64,000 bases of DNA from Rhizobium leguminosarum (GCF_004123835.1 NZ_MZMU01000017.1:1-64000), one strand, 5' to 3'. Counted from the first letter of the stretch, positions 33,797-43,565 are shown. Notes: generated by a model from the sequence alone, not told the origin. Made by a program: numbers and translations.

Positions 33797-34969
33797 TCAA
33801 GCCGGAACGGGTGCCTCAGGCAGAATGATTTGCTCGTTGCGCAGTTCGTCCCAAAAAGCCTTCGGTATGCCGACCTTCATCGACTGGATATTGGCCCCGA
33901 CCTGTCCAGGAGCGCGTGCGCCGGGCACGATCGCGGAAACGATCGAAGGCGCAGCCGCGAACTGAAGTGCCGCGGTGCGGATATCAATGCCGTGTCTATC
34001 GGCGACCGCGGCCAGACGAGCCCTTTTTTCGACAGCGCCGGCCGGCAGCTTGTCACTGAAATGGTAACGATTTCGTCCGCCAAGAAACCCGTCGTTCAGC
34101 GGTGTGCCCAAAGTTACGGTAATACCCTTCTGGGCAAGTGCCGGAAACGTAGTCTTCAGAGCCTCTTCGTGGTCAATGATGCTGTATTGGCAGGCAAGCA
34201 GGACGATATCAGGCGTTGGGGCGTCATCGGTTGCCGCCTTTACTGCAGCGTCCGGACGATTGATCCCGAACCCCCATGCCTTGATCAAACCCTCATCGCG
34301 CATCCGCTCCAGTTCGACCATCGCGCCGGTGCGGGCGATCTCATAGGCGCGGGTCCATGGTTGCGGCAGTTCCGTATTTTCCGGACCCAGATCGTGGATA
34401 TAAACGATGTCGATGCTGGCGAGGCCGAGGCGCTGCAGACTATCTTCCACAGACCGGCGCACGCCCTCGGCCGTATAGGCATACTCATAGGAGAAGTTCA
34501 GCTTCTCAGCCCAAAGAGTCGGCGCAAGGGGCTGTCGGCTCGGGTGGAAAACACGGCCAACTTTGGTCGAAACCAGAAACGCATCGCGCGGCTTATCCCG
34601 CAGGAATGCGCCCAGTCGATGCTCCGAAAGGCCGTGGCCATAAAAGGGGGATGTGTCGAAATGGCGGACGCCACCGTCCCAGGCTGCCTGCAGGGTTGCC
34701 TGAGCTTGAGCGTCGCTGATGGGAGCGAATATGTTGCCGATCTGGGTTCCGCCCATTCCGAAGCGGAACCGCGGGCGATACCGTATTCCATCGGCGGCAG
34801 GGCCGTTAAGCGGGAGGGTCGTACCCGTGATCTCACCGCGGGTCGCCATGACGGTACCCTGTACCGTTTGCGCTTCAAATGATGGGCTCTGCGCGCTTGC
34901 AAGATAGGGCGCAACCATCGTGGCAGCTGCGCTGCCAGCCGCCACGGCGAGAAATTTCCGACGTTCCAT
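33797..34969 (-). CDS. Exported aldo/keto reductase
   Basis: A 390-residue aldo/keto reductase with a twin-arginine signal (MERRKFLAVAAGSAAATMVA, cleavage near ASAQ). The catalytic tetrad can be traced: Asp and Tyr in FDTSPFYGHGLSEH, Lys in FLVSTKVGRVF, and His in YIHDLGPEN. The extra N-terminal domain relative to cytoplasmic members fits export to the periplasm with bound cofactor. It is the start of, or upstream in, the leftward redox set. Confidence 0.9.
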   Translation of the reverse strand: MERRKFLAVAAGSAAATMVAPYLASAQSPSFEAQTVQGTVMATRGEITGTTLPLNGPAADGIRYRPRFRFGMGGTQIGNIFAPISDAQAQATLQAAWDGGVRHFDTSPFYGHGLSEHRLGAFLRDKPRDAFLVSTKVGRVFHPSRQPLAPTLWAEKLNFSYEYAYTAEGVRRSVEDSLQRLGLASIDIVYIHDLGPENTELPQPWTRAYEIARTGAMVELERMRDEGLIKAWGFGINRPDAAVKAATDDAPTPDIVLLACQYSIIDHEEALKTTFPALAQKGITVTLGTPLNDGFLGGRNRYHFSDKLPAGAVEKRARLAAVADRHGIDIRTAALQFAAAPSIVSAIVPGARAPGQVGANIQSMKVGIPKAFWDELRNEQIILPEAPVPA

Positions 34970-35081
34970 GAAAGTATCCTGGTGATTATCTGAAGGTAAA
35001 AGCGTTGCGCCGCGCGGCTGGCGGCATAGGCTGTGTTAGCGATCAAGATGGTCCCGGCGGGGATTCTCGGACCTGTGCTGA

Positions 35082-35594
35082 TCAGCGTAGATCAGGCGCT
35101 TCGTTGAGCAAGGCTGGATCCCAATGCTCGGTCGCCTTGCCGTCTTTAATGCGCCACATGTCGAACCACGTCGTGCTGTAGGTCTTGGACGGATCTTTCG
35201 GATCCTTTTCGGTCCGCGCATATGTCACGACCACCAGATCGCCCTCTGCAACCACGTCGGCAATCTTCATGCTAATTTTCGCGGGAATGGGCTTGGGTTG
35301 CACCTTGAGCACTTCGGTGAAGTACTGAACGACCGGCTTTAGTCCGCTTTGAGCATTCGGGTTGTGTTGGATATAGTCGTCGGCGATATACTGGCTGGCC
35401 TTGTCCCAATGGCCAGCTTCCAGAAGCTCGAGAATGATCTTGTAGACCACCTGTTTGTTGGCATTCAGATTCGGGTCAGGGCTGGTGAACAGCACTTCCG
35501 GATTGTCCGATATGACGACGGCTTCCTGAGCGCACGCTGTGGATGGAGCTATTGCAGCCAGCGAGAGAGCCGCTGCGAGGATAATGTTTTTCAA
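35082..35594 (-). CDS. Secreted SnoaL/NTF2-like protein
   Basis: A 170-residue protein beginning at a TTG (35594) with GGAG 6 bp upstream; this gives a clear Sec signal peptide (KNIILAAALSLAAIAPSTAC, cleavage near CAQ). Upstream in-frame codons would add an arginine-rich stretch before it. The mature part is an NTF2-like fold (LLEAGHWDKASQYIADDYIQ HNPNAQSG and a late WFDMWRIKDGKATEHWD). Members are found beside redox genes; the ligand is unknown. It is divergent from the AraC gene at 35818. Confidence 0.82.
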   Translation of the reverse strand: MKNIILAAALSLAAIAPSTACAQEAVVISDNPEVLFTSPDPNLNANKQVVYKIILELLEAGHWDKASQYIADDYIQHNPNAQSGLKPVVQYFTEVLKVQPKPIPAKISMKIADVVAEGDLVVVTYARTEKDPKDPSKTYSTTWFDMWRIKDGKATEHWDPALLNEAPDLR

Positions 35595-35817
35595 TCTTTT
35601 CTCCGTGACGAATTGACCGTCTCTTGCTCGACTTCGGGTCACGCTTCCGCCTCTCAATTTTTAGATGCGAAACCAAAACCACTGGAGATAAGAATAGGAG
35701 TTGCTTTCATCCGACGTGATCTTGATTCGACTGATTTTTTGCACAATCCTGTCGATACCTGATCGCCGGATCTTTCTTCGCGATCACATTTTGCGGAGTT
35801 GAACGAGAGGTGCCGAA

Positions 35818-36741
35818 ATGAAACAGTTTCAGGCAACCGATGAGCGCTGGACATCATCACAGACTGCGCTTCTCGGATTGGCTTTGGTGGTACAAAGCGT
35901 TTGCGCCAGTGAAAACGCGAATCCAAGCAGACTTTCCGGGTTGAAGTTTTTTAAGCTTTCACAGCCGGACGAACCAAGCAGATGTTTTTACGAACCTTGC
36001 ATCGCGATCATTCTCAGCGGTGCGAAGCGCGTCATGTTCGATCAGGATGACATGCTCTTTCAGCCTGGTGACTTCTTCGTCACCTCCATCGATGTTCCGA
36101 CCTCAGCGCATGTGATCGAAGCTTCAGCAGCCAAGCCTTATGTTTCTCTGGTCATGCGGATCGATCTGCACAGGCTTCACGACGTAGCAAAAAAGATGGG
36201 ACTTTCGGAGCCGGATGCTTCGGTCGACCCTGTCGGCATCGCACGAGGCCGAGCGTCCGCGGAATTGCTGGATGCATTCTCTCGCCTGGTCGATCTAACC
36301 CTCAAGCCCGACAATATTCCATTGCTGGCGGACATCATCCAGTCCGAGATCTACGTGCGCCTGCTTCAAAGCGAGGCTGGAAACTGGCTAACGCGTATGG
36401 CGAGCGAAGGATACAGGACCACGGGTGTTGTTCGCGCTCTCGAATGGTTGAAGAGCAACTATATGAAGCCGCTGCGGATAGAAGAGCTTGCAGCGCTGGC
36501 CGCGATGGCAAGCTCGACCTTTCACCATAATTTTCGACGTCTCACCGGGACGAGTCCGCTTCAATACCAAAAAAGCCTGCGTCTTTATGCAGCCCGAAAT
36601 CTCATGCTGACAGAGCGGGTCGATGCCAATACCGCAGCGGTCAGGGTGGGATACGAAAGTGTACCCCAGTTCAGCCGCGAGTATTCTCGCATGTTTGGCG
36701 CGCCTCCGCGTCGTGACGTTCAAACAGCAAGGCAGCGATGA
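35818..36741 (+). CDS. AraC-family transcriptional regulator
   Basis: A 307-residue AraC regulator. An AraC_N-type sensing domain spans about residues 25-190 (ALILSGAKRVMFDQDDMLF-like region with FFVTSIDVPTSAHV). Two helix-turn-helix motifs follow (ALAAMASSTFHHNFRRLTGT and VRVGYESVPQFSREYSRMFG). It matches the group next to aldo/keto reductase and SDR genes and probably activates the leftward set starting at 35594. A GAGAGG site precedes the ATG. Confidence 0.9.
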   Translation: MKQFQATDERWTSSQTALLGLALVVQSVCASENANPSRLSGLKFFKLSQPDEPSRCFYEPCIAIILSGAKRVMFDQDDMLFQPGDFFVTSIDVPTSAHVIEASAAKPYVSLVMRIDLHRLHDVAKKMGLSEPDASVDPVGIARGRASAELLDAFSRLVDLTLKPDNIPLLADIIQSEIYVRLLQSEAGNWLTRMASEGYRTTGVVRALEWLKSNYMKPLRIEELAALAAMASSTFHHNFRRLTGTSPLQYQKSLRLYAARNLMLTERVDANTAAVRVGYESVPQFSREYSRMFGAPPRRDVQTARQR

Positions 36742-36922
36742 ACGAAGTAATAGATTGCCGTTTTTATTTCGGCAACAGCAGATCCTATCAACCCATTCAC
36801 GGTTGACGAAAACACACGATTTTCGTTAAGCGCGTTGCAGGGCAAGGCCGCAATCGTTTGCAGCAAAGGGCCGGCAATTAAGGTTGGCCCCGCTACCCCC
36901 TACCAGATTGTCGCCGGCATCA

Positions 36923-37207
36923 TCAGACAAGATTGGCAAAAGCTGCAGCTGGTATGCTGCCATGCGCCAAACCAAGACGGTGGACGATCGTCTCGAGCCG
37001 TTGAGTGCGGCGGCCATAGCGAGCCAGACCATCTTTGTCGAACTGTTCGCAGAAGATGCGCCGCCCGCAGGGAACCGCATCGCACCAGAACCGACGCGAC
37101 ACGACCGTCAAGTCTACTCGCCGACCGCTGACGGGCAGGTCAGCGGGCCGACGCAGATATCGGCTTTGAACGTCGGCCCCGTTTCCCGCACACGGGGCTC
37201 GCGGGCT
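36923..37207 (-). mobile_element. ISL3-type transposase remnant
   Basis: The leftward frame encodes the zinc-ribbon and following region typical of ISL3 transposases: VQSRYLRRPADLPVSGRR, VVSRRFWCDAVPCGRRIFCE, then ARYGRRTQRLETIVHRLGLA. Only the N-terminal region is left, and the frame stops at 36923. No inverted terminal repeats were spotted. The wider gap 36742-37316 has no other gene. Confidence 0.65.
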
Positions 37208-37316
37208 CGTCGCGAAAGACTTCTCTATATGAATTCGTGATGAGATGATTTGTCTCTGTATGCGGTTGGCGATCCGAGATGAAACTGCAATCCTCCGCAA
37301 GCGCAATGGGCCTGCG

Positions 37317-37778
37317 TCAAGATGATCGCGGCTCGATCGGGAACACAAGCAGTGTCGAGGTTGCGGACGCACAGAGCCGGCCCTCCGAGTCGACCAGCCG
37401 CGCTTCGGAGAAGGCAACACGTCGACCAAGTGAGACAATCTTTCCTTCAGCCCGGACCTGCCCGCTACTCTCACTCAAGGCGCGATGATACGCCACTTTC
37501 AATTCGAGCGTCGTATAGCCCTGGCCTGCCGGGAGACTCGAATGCACGGCGCAGCCGCAGGCGCTGTCGAGTAGTGTCGCAGCATAACCACCATGTACTG
37601 AGCCGATTGGATTGAAGACCTTGTGAGATGGCGTTCCTTCGAACACCACGCGCCCGCGCTCAAGCTCGACAAGAGCGAACTCCAGCGTCTCACCAATCGG
37701 CGGCTGAATACCGGCCCGCATGAGGGCCTCTAACTGGTCGTGACCGTCGAGACCATGGTTGCTTTCAAGGATGTTCAT
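37317..37778 (-). CDS. PaaI-family thioesterase
   Basis: A 153-residue hotdog-fold thioesterase. The HGGYAATLLDSACGCA motif near residue 62 contains the catalytic region, and NPIGSVHGG is characteristic of PaaI/YdiI enzymes that cleave acyl-CoA esters. The ATG at 37778 lies inside the end of the TetR gene (14-bp overlap), so the two are co-transcribed. It is likely to act on an acyl-CoA produced by the redox cluster, perhaps with the MaoC protein at 43566. Confidence 0.9.
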   Translation of the reverse strand: MNILESNHGLDGHDQLEALMRAGIQPPIGETLEFALVELERGRVVFEGTPSHKVFNPIGSVHGGYAATLLDSACGCAVHSSLPAGQGYTTLELKVAYHRALSESSGQVRAEGKIVSLGRRVAFSEARLVDSEGRLCASATSTLLVFPIEPRSS

Positions 37779-38358
37779 GCCGCGCGGCCTTTCTGCGCAG
37801 GGTCGGGCGCGTTGGGCGTCTTTTTTCGTCGATCCACGCCCGCGTCCCGGACAAGAGCTCTTCCGACAGGGTGGGATCATCAATCGAACGGGCGAGGATG
37901 AGCGCACCAACCATTGCAGACCAGCTGCCGATGGCAGCTGTACGGCGTTTGACAGGATCAACACCCGGGATCATCTCGGTAAGAGTGGCAATCTGCGTGG
38001 CGAGAACCTGCGCCATCGAAGCGCGTGCCTCTGGAGCCTGTTGCCGCATGAAACCCGCGAGAGCGGCCATGGGGCAGCCCAGATCCGGATGGTCACGATG
38101 GGGCGTAGAAAGATAGGTCTCGATCCAGTCGCTGATACCCTCTGTCGCTGATTGGCTGCCGACGGCATGGAGAATGGTTTGGGCGACCAGATCATCTTTC
38201 GACCGGAAATGTCCGTAAAAGCCGCCGTGGGTCAGCCCCGCGGCTTGCATTACTTCTGCGACGCTGACGGCATCAAAACCCTTCTGCCGGAAGAGGCGTC
38301 CTGCCTCCGACAGGATGCGGCCACGGTTCTTCGCCTTCTGCTCCGGGCTCACTTTCAT
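37765..38358 (-). CDS. TetR/AcrR-family repressor
   Basis: A 197-residue TetR regulator. The helix-turn-helix lies at about residues 10-55 (RGRILSEAGRLFRQKGFDAV and AGLTHGGFYGHFRSKDDLV). A ligand domain with GCPMAALAGF (Cys near residue 95) follows, as in NemR/AcrR-type electrophile sensors. The ATG at 38358 gives the family start; an upstream extension spans the promoter. It is divergent from the SDR at 38468, with a near-palindrome between them. Confidence 0.92.
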   Translation of the reverse strand: MKVSPEQKAKNRGRILSEAGRLFRQKGFDAVSVAEVMQAAGLTHGGFYGHFRSKDDLVAQTILHAVGSQSATEGISDWIETYLSTPHRDHPDLGCPMAALAGFMRQQAPEARASMAQVLATQIATLTEMIPGVDPVKRRTAAIGSWSAMVGALILARSIDDPTLSEELLSGTRAWIDEKRRPTRPTLRRKAARHEHP

Positions 38359-38411
38359 TTGCGTTGTTCTCCGAGCAATGTTGACATTTTGATGATAGCC
38401 AACATATTTAG

Positions 38412-38437
38412 ATTCATTGATGACAATCATCATGAAT
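38412..38437. promoter_or_regulatory. TetR operator candidate
   Basis: ATTCATTGATGA-CAA-TCATCATGAAT is an inverted repeat with exact 6-bp inner arms (TGATGA and TCATCA) and outer arms offset by one base. It is centred in the 109-bp divergent gap between the TetR gene and the SDR operon. Autorepression and control of both directions by the TetR protein would follow. Confidence 0.6.
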
Positions 38438-38467
38438 ATAGTTTCTATGCCGCGAAAGGGCAATACC

Positions 38468-39256
38468 ATGACCGCCAAACCATCCGTCCTCATTACCGGC
38501 GCCTCTACCGGTATCGGCGCAGGCTACTCCGAGCGCTTCGCGCAGCGCGGCCACGACCTGGTACTCGTCGCGCGAAATACAGCGCGTATGGAGACCCTGG
38601 CCGAACGCCTGCGGGCTGAGACTGGCGTTGCAATCGACATCATTGCCGCCGACCTCGCCAATCCAGCAGAGCGCGCTGTGGTCGAAACACGGCTCAGCGA
38701 CGATGCGCGGATCGGGATCCTCGTCAACAACGCCGGGACCACCCTGGCAGGGACCTTCGTGGAGCAGACGACGGACGACATCGAGCGGCTGGTGACGCTC
38801 AACACGACCGCTCTGGTGCGCCTTGCGCACGCCATCGCTCCGCGTCTTGCGCAAGCTGGGGAAGGCTCGATCATCAATATCGGCTCGGTAGTCGGCCTAG
38901 CGCCGGAATTCGGTATGGCCGTTTATGGCGCGACCAAGGCCTTCGCGCTTCACCTGTCGCAGGCCCTTAACCTGCAGCTCGGACCGCTTGGAGTTTATGT
39001 CCAGGCGGTGTTGCCCGCCACCACCCGAACCGAAATCTGGGACCATACCGGGATCGATGTCGATACACTGCAGGTGGTGATGGAAGTGAACGATCTGGTG
39101 GATGCCGCGCTTTCTGGCTTCGACCGGCGCGAGGCGGTTACCATACCGCCGCTGCACGATGTGGGCCAATGGGACGCATTCGAGGCGGCGCGTCAGGCCA
39201 TGATCCCGGGTTTTGGACAATCCCGGCCGGCCGCTCGCTATCTCGCGGACGCCTGA
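38468..39256 (+). CDS. SDR-family oxidoreductase
   Basis: A 262-residue short-chain dehydrogenase with TGASTGIG near residue 11, NNAGTTLAG near 88, Ser in INIGSVVG near 137 and YGATKAF near 153. The ATG at 38468 is preceded by AAAGGG and gives the family N-terminus. It is the first gene of the rightward TetR-controlled operon (SDR, old yellow enzyme, quinone oxidoreductase, hydrolase, aldo/keto reductase). Confidence 0.92.
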   Translation: MTAKPSVLITGASTGIGAGYSERFAQRGHDLVLVARNTARMETLAERLRAETGVAIDIIAADLANPAERAVVETRLSDDARIGILVNNAGTTLAGTFVEQTTDDIERLVTLNTTALVRLAHAIAPRLAQAGEGSIINIGSVVGLAPEFGMAVYGATKAFALHLSQALNLQLGPLGVYVQAVLPATTRTEIWDHTGIDVDTLQVVMEVNDLVDAALSGFDRREAVTIPPLHDVGQWDAFEAARQAMIPGFGQSRPAARYLADA

Positions 39257-39311
39257 GCCCGCTTCCAACCTCCGAGATGAATCTAGATCAAAAAAACGAA
39301 AGACACCGACA

Positions 39312-40406
39312 ATGACAGATAAAGACCTGTTCAGCCCCTACGACCTTGGCGGCCTTACGCTGGCCAACCGCATTGTCATGGCGCCGCTGACGCGCAACCG
39401 CGCCGACGCGGGCCTCGTGCCCAGCCAGTTGGCGGCGGACTATTATGCCCAGCGCGCGAGCGCAGGACTCATCATCACCGAGGCAACGCAGGTCTCGCAG
39501 CAAGCCCAAGGCTACCAGAATACGCCCGGCCTCTACACGCCGGAGCAGATCGCGGGCTGGCGCAAGGTGACGGACGGGGTTCATGCCAAGGGCGGGCGCA
39601 TCTTCGTCCAGCTCTGGCACGTCGGCCGCGTCAGCCATGTCGACCTTCACGGTGGTGAAACTCCGGTTGCGCCGTCAGCAATCCGCGCCGAGACCAAGAC
39701 CTTCGTGAACAATGGTTTTGCTGATGTATCCGAGCCGCGTGCGCTGGCGCCCGGCGAAATCCCGACCATCGTCGAGGATTTCCGCAAAGCTGCCGCCAAT
39801 GCGATCGAGGCCGGCTTCGACGGCGTCGAGGTGCATGGCGCGAACGGCTATCTGCTCGACCAGTTCCTGCGCGAAACCGCAAACGTCCGCACCGACGCCT
39901 ATGGCGGTTCGATCGAGAACCGCGCCCGGCTGCTGGTCGAAGTGACAGCCGCCGTGGCGAACGAGATCGGCGCGCATCGCACAGGTGTCCGCCTCTCGCC
40001 GGTGTCGCCGGCCAGCGGCATCGTGCCGGCGAGTGACGAGCAGCCGCAATTCAACCACGTCGTCCAAGCGCTCGACGGACTGGGCATCGCCTATATCCAC
40101 GTGGTGGAGGGCGCCACCGGCGGCCCTCGCGATGCGACGCCATTCGATTTCGACGCGCTGCGGCAGCGCTTCCGCAAAACCTACATCGCCAACAACGGTT
40201 ATGACCTTGAGCTGGCGAATTTGCGCCTCAGCCAGGGCAAGGCCGATCTGATCGCCTTCGGCCACCACTTCATCGCCAATCCCGATCTGGTCGAGCGCCT
40301 GCAAAGCGGCGCTCCGCTTGCCCAGATGAATTCAGCGACAATCTATGGCGGCGGCGGGGAAGGCTACACTGACTATCCCACCGCTCGCGTATCCACTGAC
40401 GCCTGA
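39312..40406 (+). CDS. Old yellow enzyme-family alkene reductase (NemA-like)
   Basis: A 364-residue FMN-dependent ene-reductase. The N-terminal APLTRNRA motif, the QLWHVGRVSH stretch near residue 100 and the substrate-binding HGANGYLLDQFLR (His and Asn, near 180) are typical. It reduces activated C=C bonds with NAD(P)H and often detoxifies maleimides, enones or nitro compounds. The position next to a TetR gene matches the nemRA arrangement. The ATG at 39312 gives the family start. Confidence 0.92.
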   Translation: MTDKDLFSPYDLGGLTLANRIVMAPLTRNRADAGLVPSQLAADYYAQRASAGLIITEATQVSQQAQGYQNTPGLYTPEQIAGWRKVTDGVHAKGGRIFVQLWHVGRVSHVDLHGGETPVAPSAIRAETKTFVNNGFADVSEPRALAPGEIPTIVEDFRKAAANAIEAGFDGVEVHGANGYLLDQFLRETANVRTDAYGGSIENRARLLVEVTAAVANEIGAHRTGVRLSPVSPASGIVPASDEQPQFNHVVQALDGLGIAYIHVVEGATGGPRDATPFDFDALRQRFRKTYIANNGYDLELANLRLSQGKADLIAFGHHFIANPDLVERLQSGAPLAQMNSATIYGGGGEGYTDYPTARVSTDA

Positions 40407-40423
40407 TCGGGAGGAGCAGCATC

Positions 40424-41422
40424 ATGAAGGCCTTCATCCTCGACCGCTACGGAAAAAAACAGGCGCTGCGTTACGGCGACATGCCCGATCCTGTGCCCGG
40501 ACCCGACGACGTGGTGGTCGAGGTTGAGGCAGCCGGTCTCAACCAGCTCGACTCCAAGATCCGCGACGGCGCATTCAAGCCGATCCTCCCCTACAAGCCG
40601 CCGCTTGTGCTCGGCCATGACCTGGCCGGCTGCGTCATAAAGACCGGTGCAAACGTACGGCGTTTCAAAGTCGGTGACGCGGTCTACGCACGTCCCCGTG
40701 ACGGGCAGATCGGCGCCTTTGCCGAGCGCATAGCGGTCAAAGAGGGCGACCTGGCGGTCAAGCCCGCTAATCTATCGATGGCGGAAGCCGCGTCGATCCC
40801 GCTGGTTGGCCTAACGGCCTGGCAAGCGTTGGTGGAGCGCGCGCAGATCAAGCCGGGACAGAAAGTGCTGATCCATGCCGGGTCGGGTGGGGTCGGCACG
40901 TTCGCGATCCAGCTCGCCAAACATCTCGGCGCGATCGTTGCGACGACGGCGAGCGCCGCCAATGCCGCGATGCTGAAGGAACTGGGAGCGGATGTCGTCA
41001 TCGACTATCGCAGTCAGAAGTTCGAGGAAGAACTGTCGAACTACGATGTCGTCCTCAACAGCCTCGACGCAACAACGCTGGAAAAATCTCTGAAGGTCCT
41101 CAAGCCCGGCGGCAAGCTGATCTCGATCTCCGGTCCGCCCGATCCTGCCTTCGCACGCGCCAAGGGCCTCAATGCAGTGCTTCGGCTGGTGCTGCGCCTC
41201 TTAAGTTCGGCCATCCGTCGCAAGGCGAAGCGCGCGGGCGCCGACTATTCATTTTTGTTCATGTGCGCCGACGGAAGCCAGCTCGAGCAGATCACGAAAC
41301 TCATCGAAGACGGCACGATCCATCCAGTCGTGGATCGTACGTTCGCGTTCGAGAAGCTGAACGAAGCCTTCGCCTACATCGACACCGGTCGCGCCAAGGG
41401 AAAGGTCGTCACGCTCAAGTGA
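40424..41422 (+). CDS. NADP-dependent zeta-crystallin-like oxidoreductase
   Basis: A 332-residue medium-chain dehydrogenase of the quinone oxidoreductase type. It has an N-terminal catalytic domain without zinc ligands and a Rossmann domain with IHAGSGGVGTFAIQLAKHLG near residue 150. It probably reduces quinones or enones using NADPH. It follows the old yellow enzyme after 17 bp with a GGGAGGAG site, so it is in the same operon. Confidence 0.92.
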   Translation: MKAFILDRYGKKQALRYGDMPDPVPGPDDVVVEVEAAGLNQLDSKIRDGAFKPILPYKPPLVLGHDLAGCVIKTGANVRRFKVGDAVYARPRDGQIGAFAERIAVKEGDLAVKPANLSMAEAASIPLVGLTAWQALVERAQIKPGQKVLIHAGSGGVGTFAIQLAKHLGAIVATTASAANAAMLKELGADVVIDYRSQKFEEELSNYDVVLNSLDATTLEKSLKVLKPGGKLISISGPPDPAFARAKGLNAVLRLVLRLLSSAIRRKAKRAGADYSFLFMCADGSQLEQITKLIEDGTIHPVVDRTFAFEKLNEAFAYIDTGRAKGKVVTLK

Positions 41423-41450
41423 CGCGATATCTCGAAACAAGGATCGCAAT

Positions 41451-42297
41451 ATGAATACCAACACGCACGATGCAGACTGGAAGATAACACCGACCCAACA
41501 CGTTGAGGCTGCCGGCACGCGTTTCGCTTATCGCCGGCTCGGGCCTGATGTTGGGGTGCCGATTGTGCTGCTCAATCACTGGGGCGCCAACCTCGACAAT
41601 TTCGATCCCAGGATCGTCGAGGGTCTGGCGTCGGTTCGGCCGGTCTATGCGCTCGACTACCGCGGTGTCGGTAATTCCGGCGGCACGGCACCGCTCAGTG
41701 TGGCCGAAATGGCCGCCGACACGATCGCCACGATCCGGGCGCTGGGACTGAAGTCTGCCGACCTGATTGGCTTCTCGCTCGGCGGCTTCGTCGCGCAGCA
41801 AATCCTCTTCGACGCACCCGATCTCGTCCGCCGCGCCATCCTTGCCGGCACGGGGCCTGCGGGCGGGACCGGGATCGAGCGCGTTGGCCGGGTTTCGTGG
41901 CCGCTCATCATCAAGGGCCTGCTGACCTTCCGTGATCCAAAATTCTATCTGTTCTTCACGTCGAGCAGCAAGAGCAGGCAAGCGGCAAAATCATTCCTCG
42001 CACGGCTTAAGGAGCGCACCGGCGATCGCGACAAGACGGTCTCGCTGAAAGCCTTCCTCCGTCAGTTGAAGGCGATCAAAGCCTGGGGCCTCCAGGCGCA
42101 GCAACCTTTGAACACCATCAGCACGCCCGTCCTCGTGGCGAATGGCGATCATGACATCATGGTGCCGAGCGAGAACTCGTCCGATCTGGCGCGTCGCATC
42201 CCCGGCGCCGAACTCGTTACCCCGATGCCGGCATGGCGGTATCTTCCAGTATCACGACACCTTCCTGGCGAAGGCCAAGACCTTCCTGACCGCCTGA
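41451..42297 (+). pseudogene. Alpha/beta hydrolase with C-terminal frameshift
   Basis: The first about 255 residues are a normal alpha/beta hydrolase: the nucleophile elbow is GFSLGGF near residue 106 and the acid is in ANGDHDIMVPS near 230. At about 42218-42232 the expected PDAGHGG motif carrying the catalytic His is disrupted. The family tail (IFQYHDTFLAKAKTFLTA) reappears in another frame and ends at a TGA at 42295-42297. Net loss of two bases would explain this. As read, the frame runs on through the next gene to 42677. Confidence 0.75.
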
Positions 42298-42327
42298 CCG
42301 CCAGCACCTCAGACAAGGATATATTCA

Positions 42328-43305
42328 ATGGACTATACGACGTTCGGCCGGACCGGCCTTCAGCTTTCCAGACTGGCGTTGGGCACCGGCAATTTTGGCA
42401 CCGGCTGGGGATATGGCGCCGATCCCGAGACGGCGGTCGCCATTTTGGACGCTTACGCCGCGGCAGGGGGCAATTTCATCGACTCGGCCGATGTCTATCA
42501 GTTCGGCCAGTCGGAAGAGATATTGGGAAAGGCGCTGGAAGGACGGCGGGAGGATTTCGTGCTTGCCACAAAGTTCAGCAGCGGCTCAACGCCGAATGCC
42601 AATCGGCTGGTGACGGGCAACAGCCGCAAGGCTATGGCCGCCTCGGTCGAGGCGAGCCTGCAGCGACTGAAGACTGACCGGATCGACCTCTATTGGGTTC
42701 ATCATCCTGACGGTCTGACGCCGATGGAAGAAATTGTGCGCGGCCTCGACGATCTCGCGCGCGCTGGCAAGATCCTGTATGCTGGCCTCTCCAATTTTCC
42801 CGCCTGGCGCGTAGCCCGCGCGGCGACGCTAGCCGAATTCACGCGCGCGGTACCGATTGCCGCCGCGCAGTTCGAACATAGCCTTGTGCATCGTGAGCCC
42901 GAGGCCGACCTGTTCCCCGCCTGTAACGCTTTGGAGATCGCCACGGTGACGTGGTCGCCCCTGGGCGGCGGCGTGTTGACCGGCAAATACCGCAAGGGCG
43001 AGACCGGTCGCGCCGAAGGTTTTGGCGGCCGCGTCTTCCAGGCGGAGGACACGCCACTTCGCACCGCCACGATCGACGCGGTGCTGCAGATCGCGGACGA
43101 GGCTGGCGCCAGTCCCGATCGGGTCGCCATCGCCTGGGCCATGACACATGGCGCAGTGCCAATCATCGGATCGCGATCGCTTGCCCAACTGGAGAGCAAT
43201 ATCGGCGCGGCGGCGCTGACCCTTTCGGCAGAGCAGATCGCGCGCCTCGATGCAGCAAGCGCACCCGCGGGAGCGCCGCGCGCGACGACACGCGCCCGTG
43301 CCTGA
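42328..43305 (+). CDS. Aldo/keto reductase
   Basis: A 325-residue NADPH-dependent aldo/keto reductase of the YajO/Tas type. Catalytic Asp and Tyr are in FIDSADVYQFG, Lys is in LATKFSS, and His is in WVHHPDG. The cofactor region near GSRSLAQLESN is also present. It would reduce aldehydes or ketones in the cytoplasm. It lies 30 bp past the proper end of the frameshifted hydrolase, in the TetR-controlled operon. Confidence 0.92.
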   Translation: MDYTTFGRTGLQLSRLALGTGNFGTGWGYGADPETAVAILDAYAAAGGNFIDSADVYQFGQSEEILGKALEGRREDFVLATKFSSGSTPNANRLVTGNSRKAMAASVEASLQRLKTDRIDLYWVHHPDGLTPMEEIVRGLDDLARAGKILYAGLSNFPAWRVARAATLAEFTRAVPIAAAQFEHSLVHREPEADLFPACNALEIATVTWSPLGGGVLTGKYRKGETGRAEGFGGRVFQAEDTPLRTATIDAVLQIADEAGASPDRVAIAWAMTHGAVPIIGSRSLAQLESNIGAAALTLSAEQIARLDAASAPAGAPRATTRARA

Positions 43306-43565
43306 CACTGGAGTTTAAGGCCGGACGCGCGGGCTTGCAGGAGTCGTGATATGGACAGACCGATATCGCCCTCACCCATCCGATCCGTACCGCGATCGGC
43401 GCACACATAACGGCACCAATCGCGGGGCCGCACGATGATCGCCTGCGAGGGCAGGGCGGAAAGCGCAGACGACAAGTTGCACAGACAGCGAACATCGACC
43501 TGCATGGCAGTGTACCCGAAGGCTGGCGGAGTGCGTACAACTGTATGACGAAAAGGGGAGGAAGC

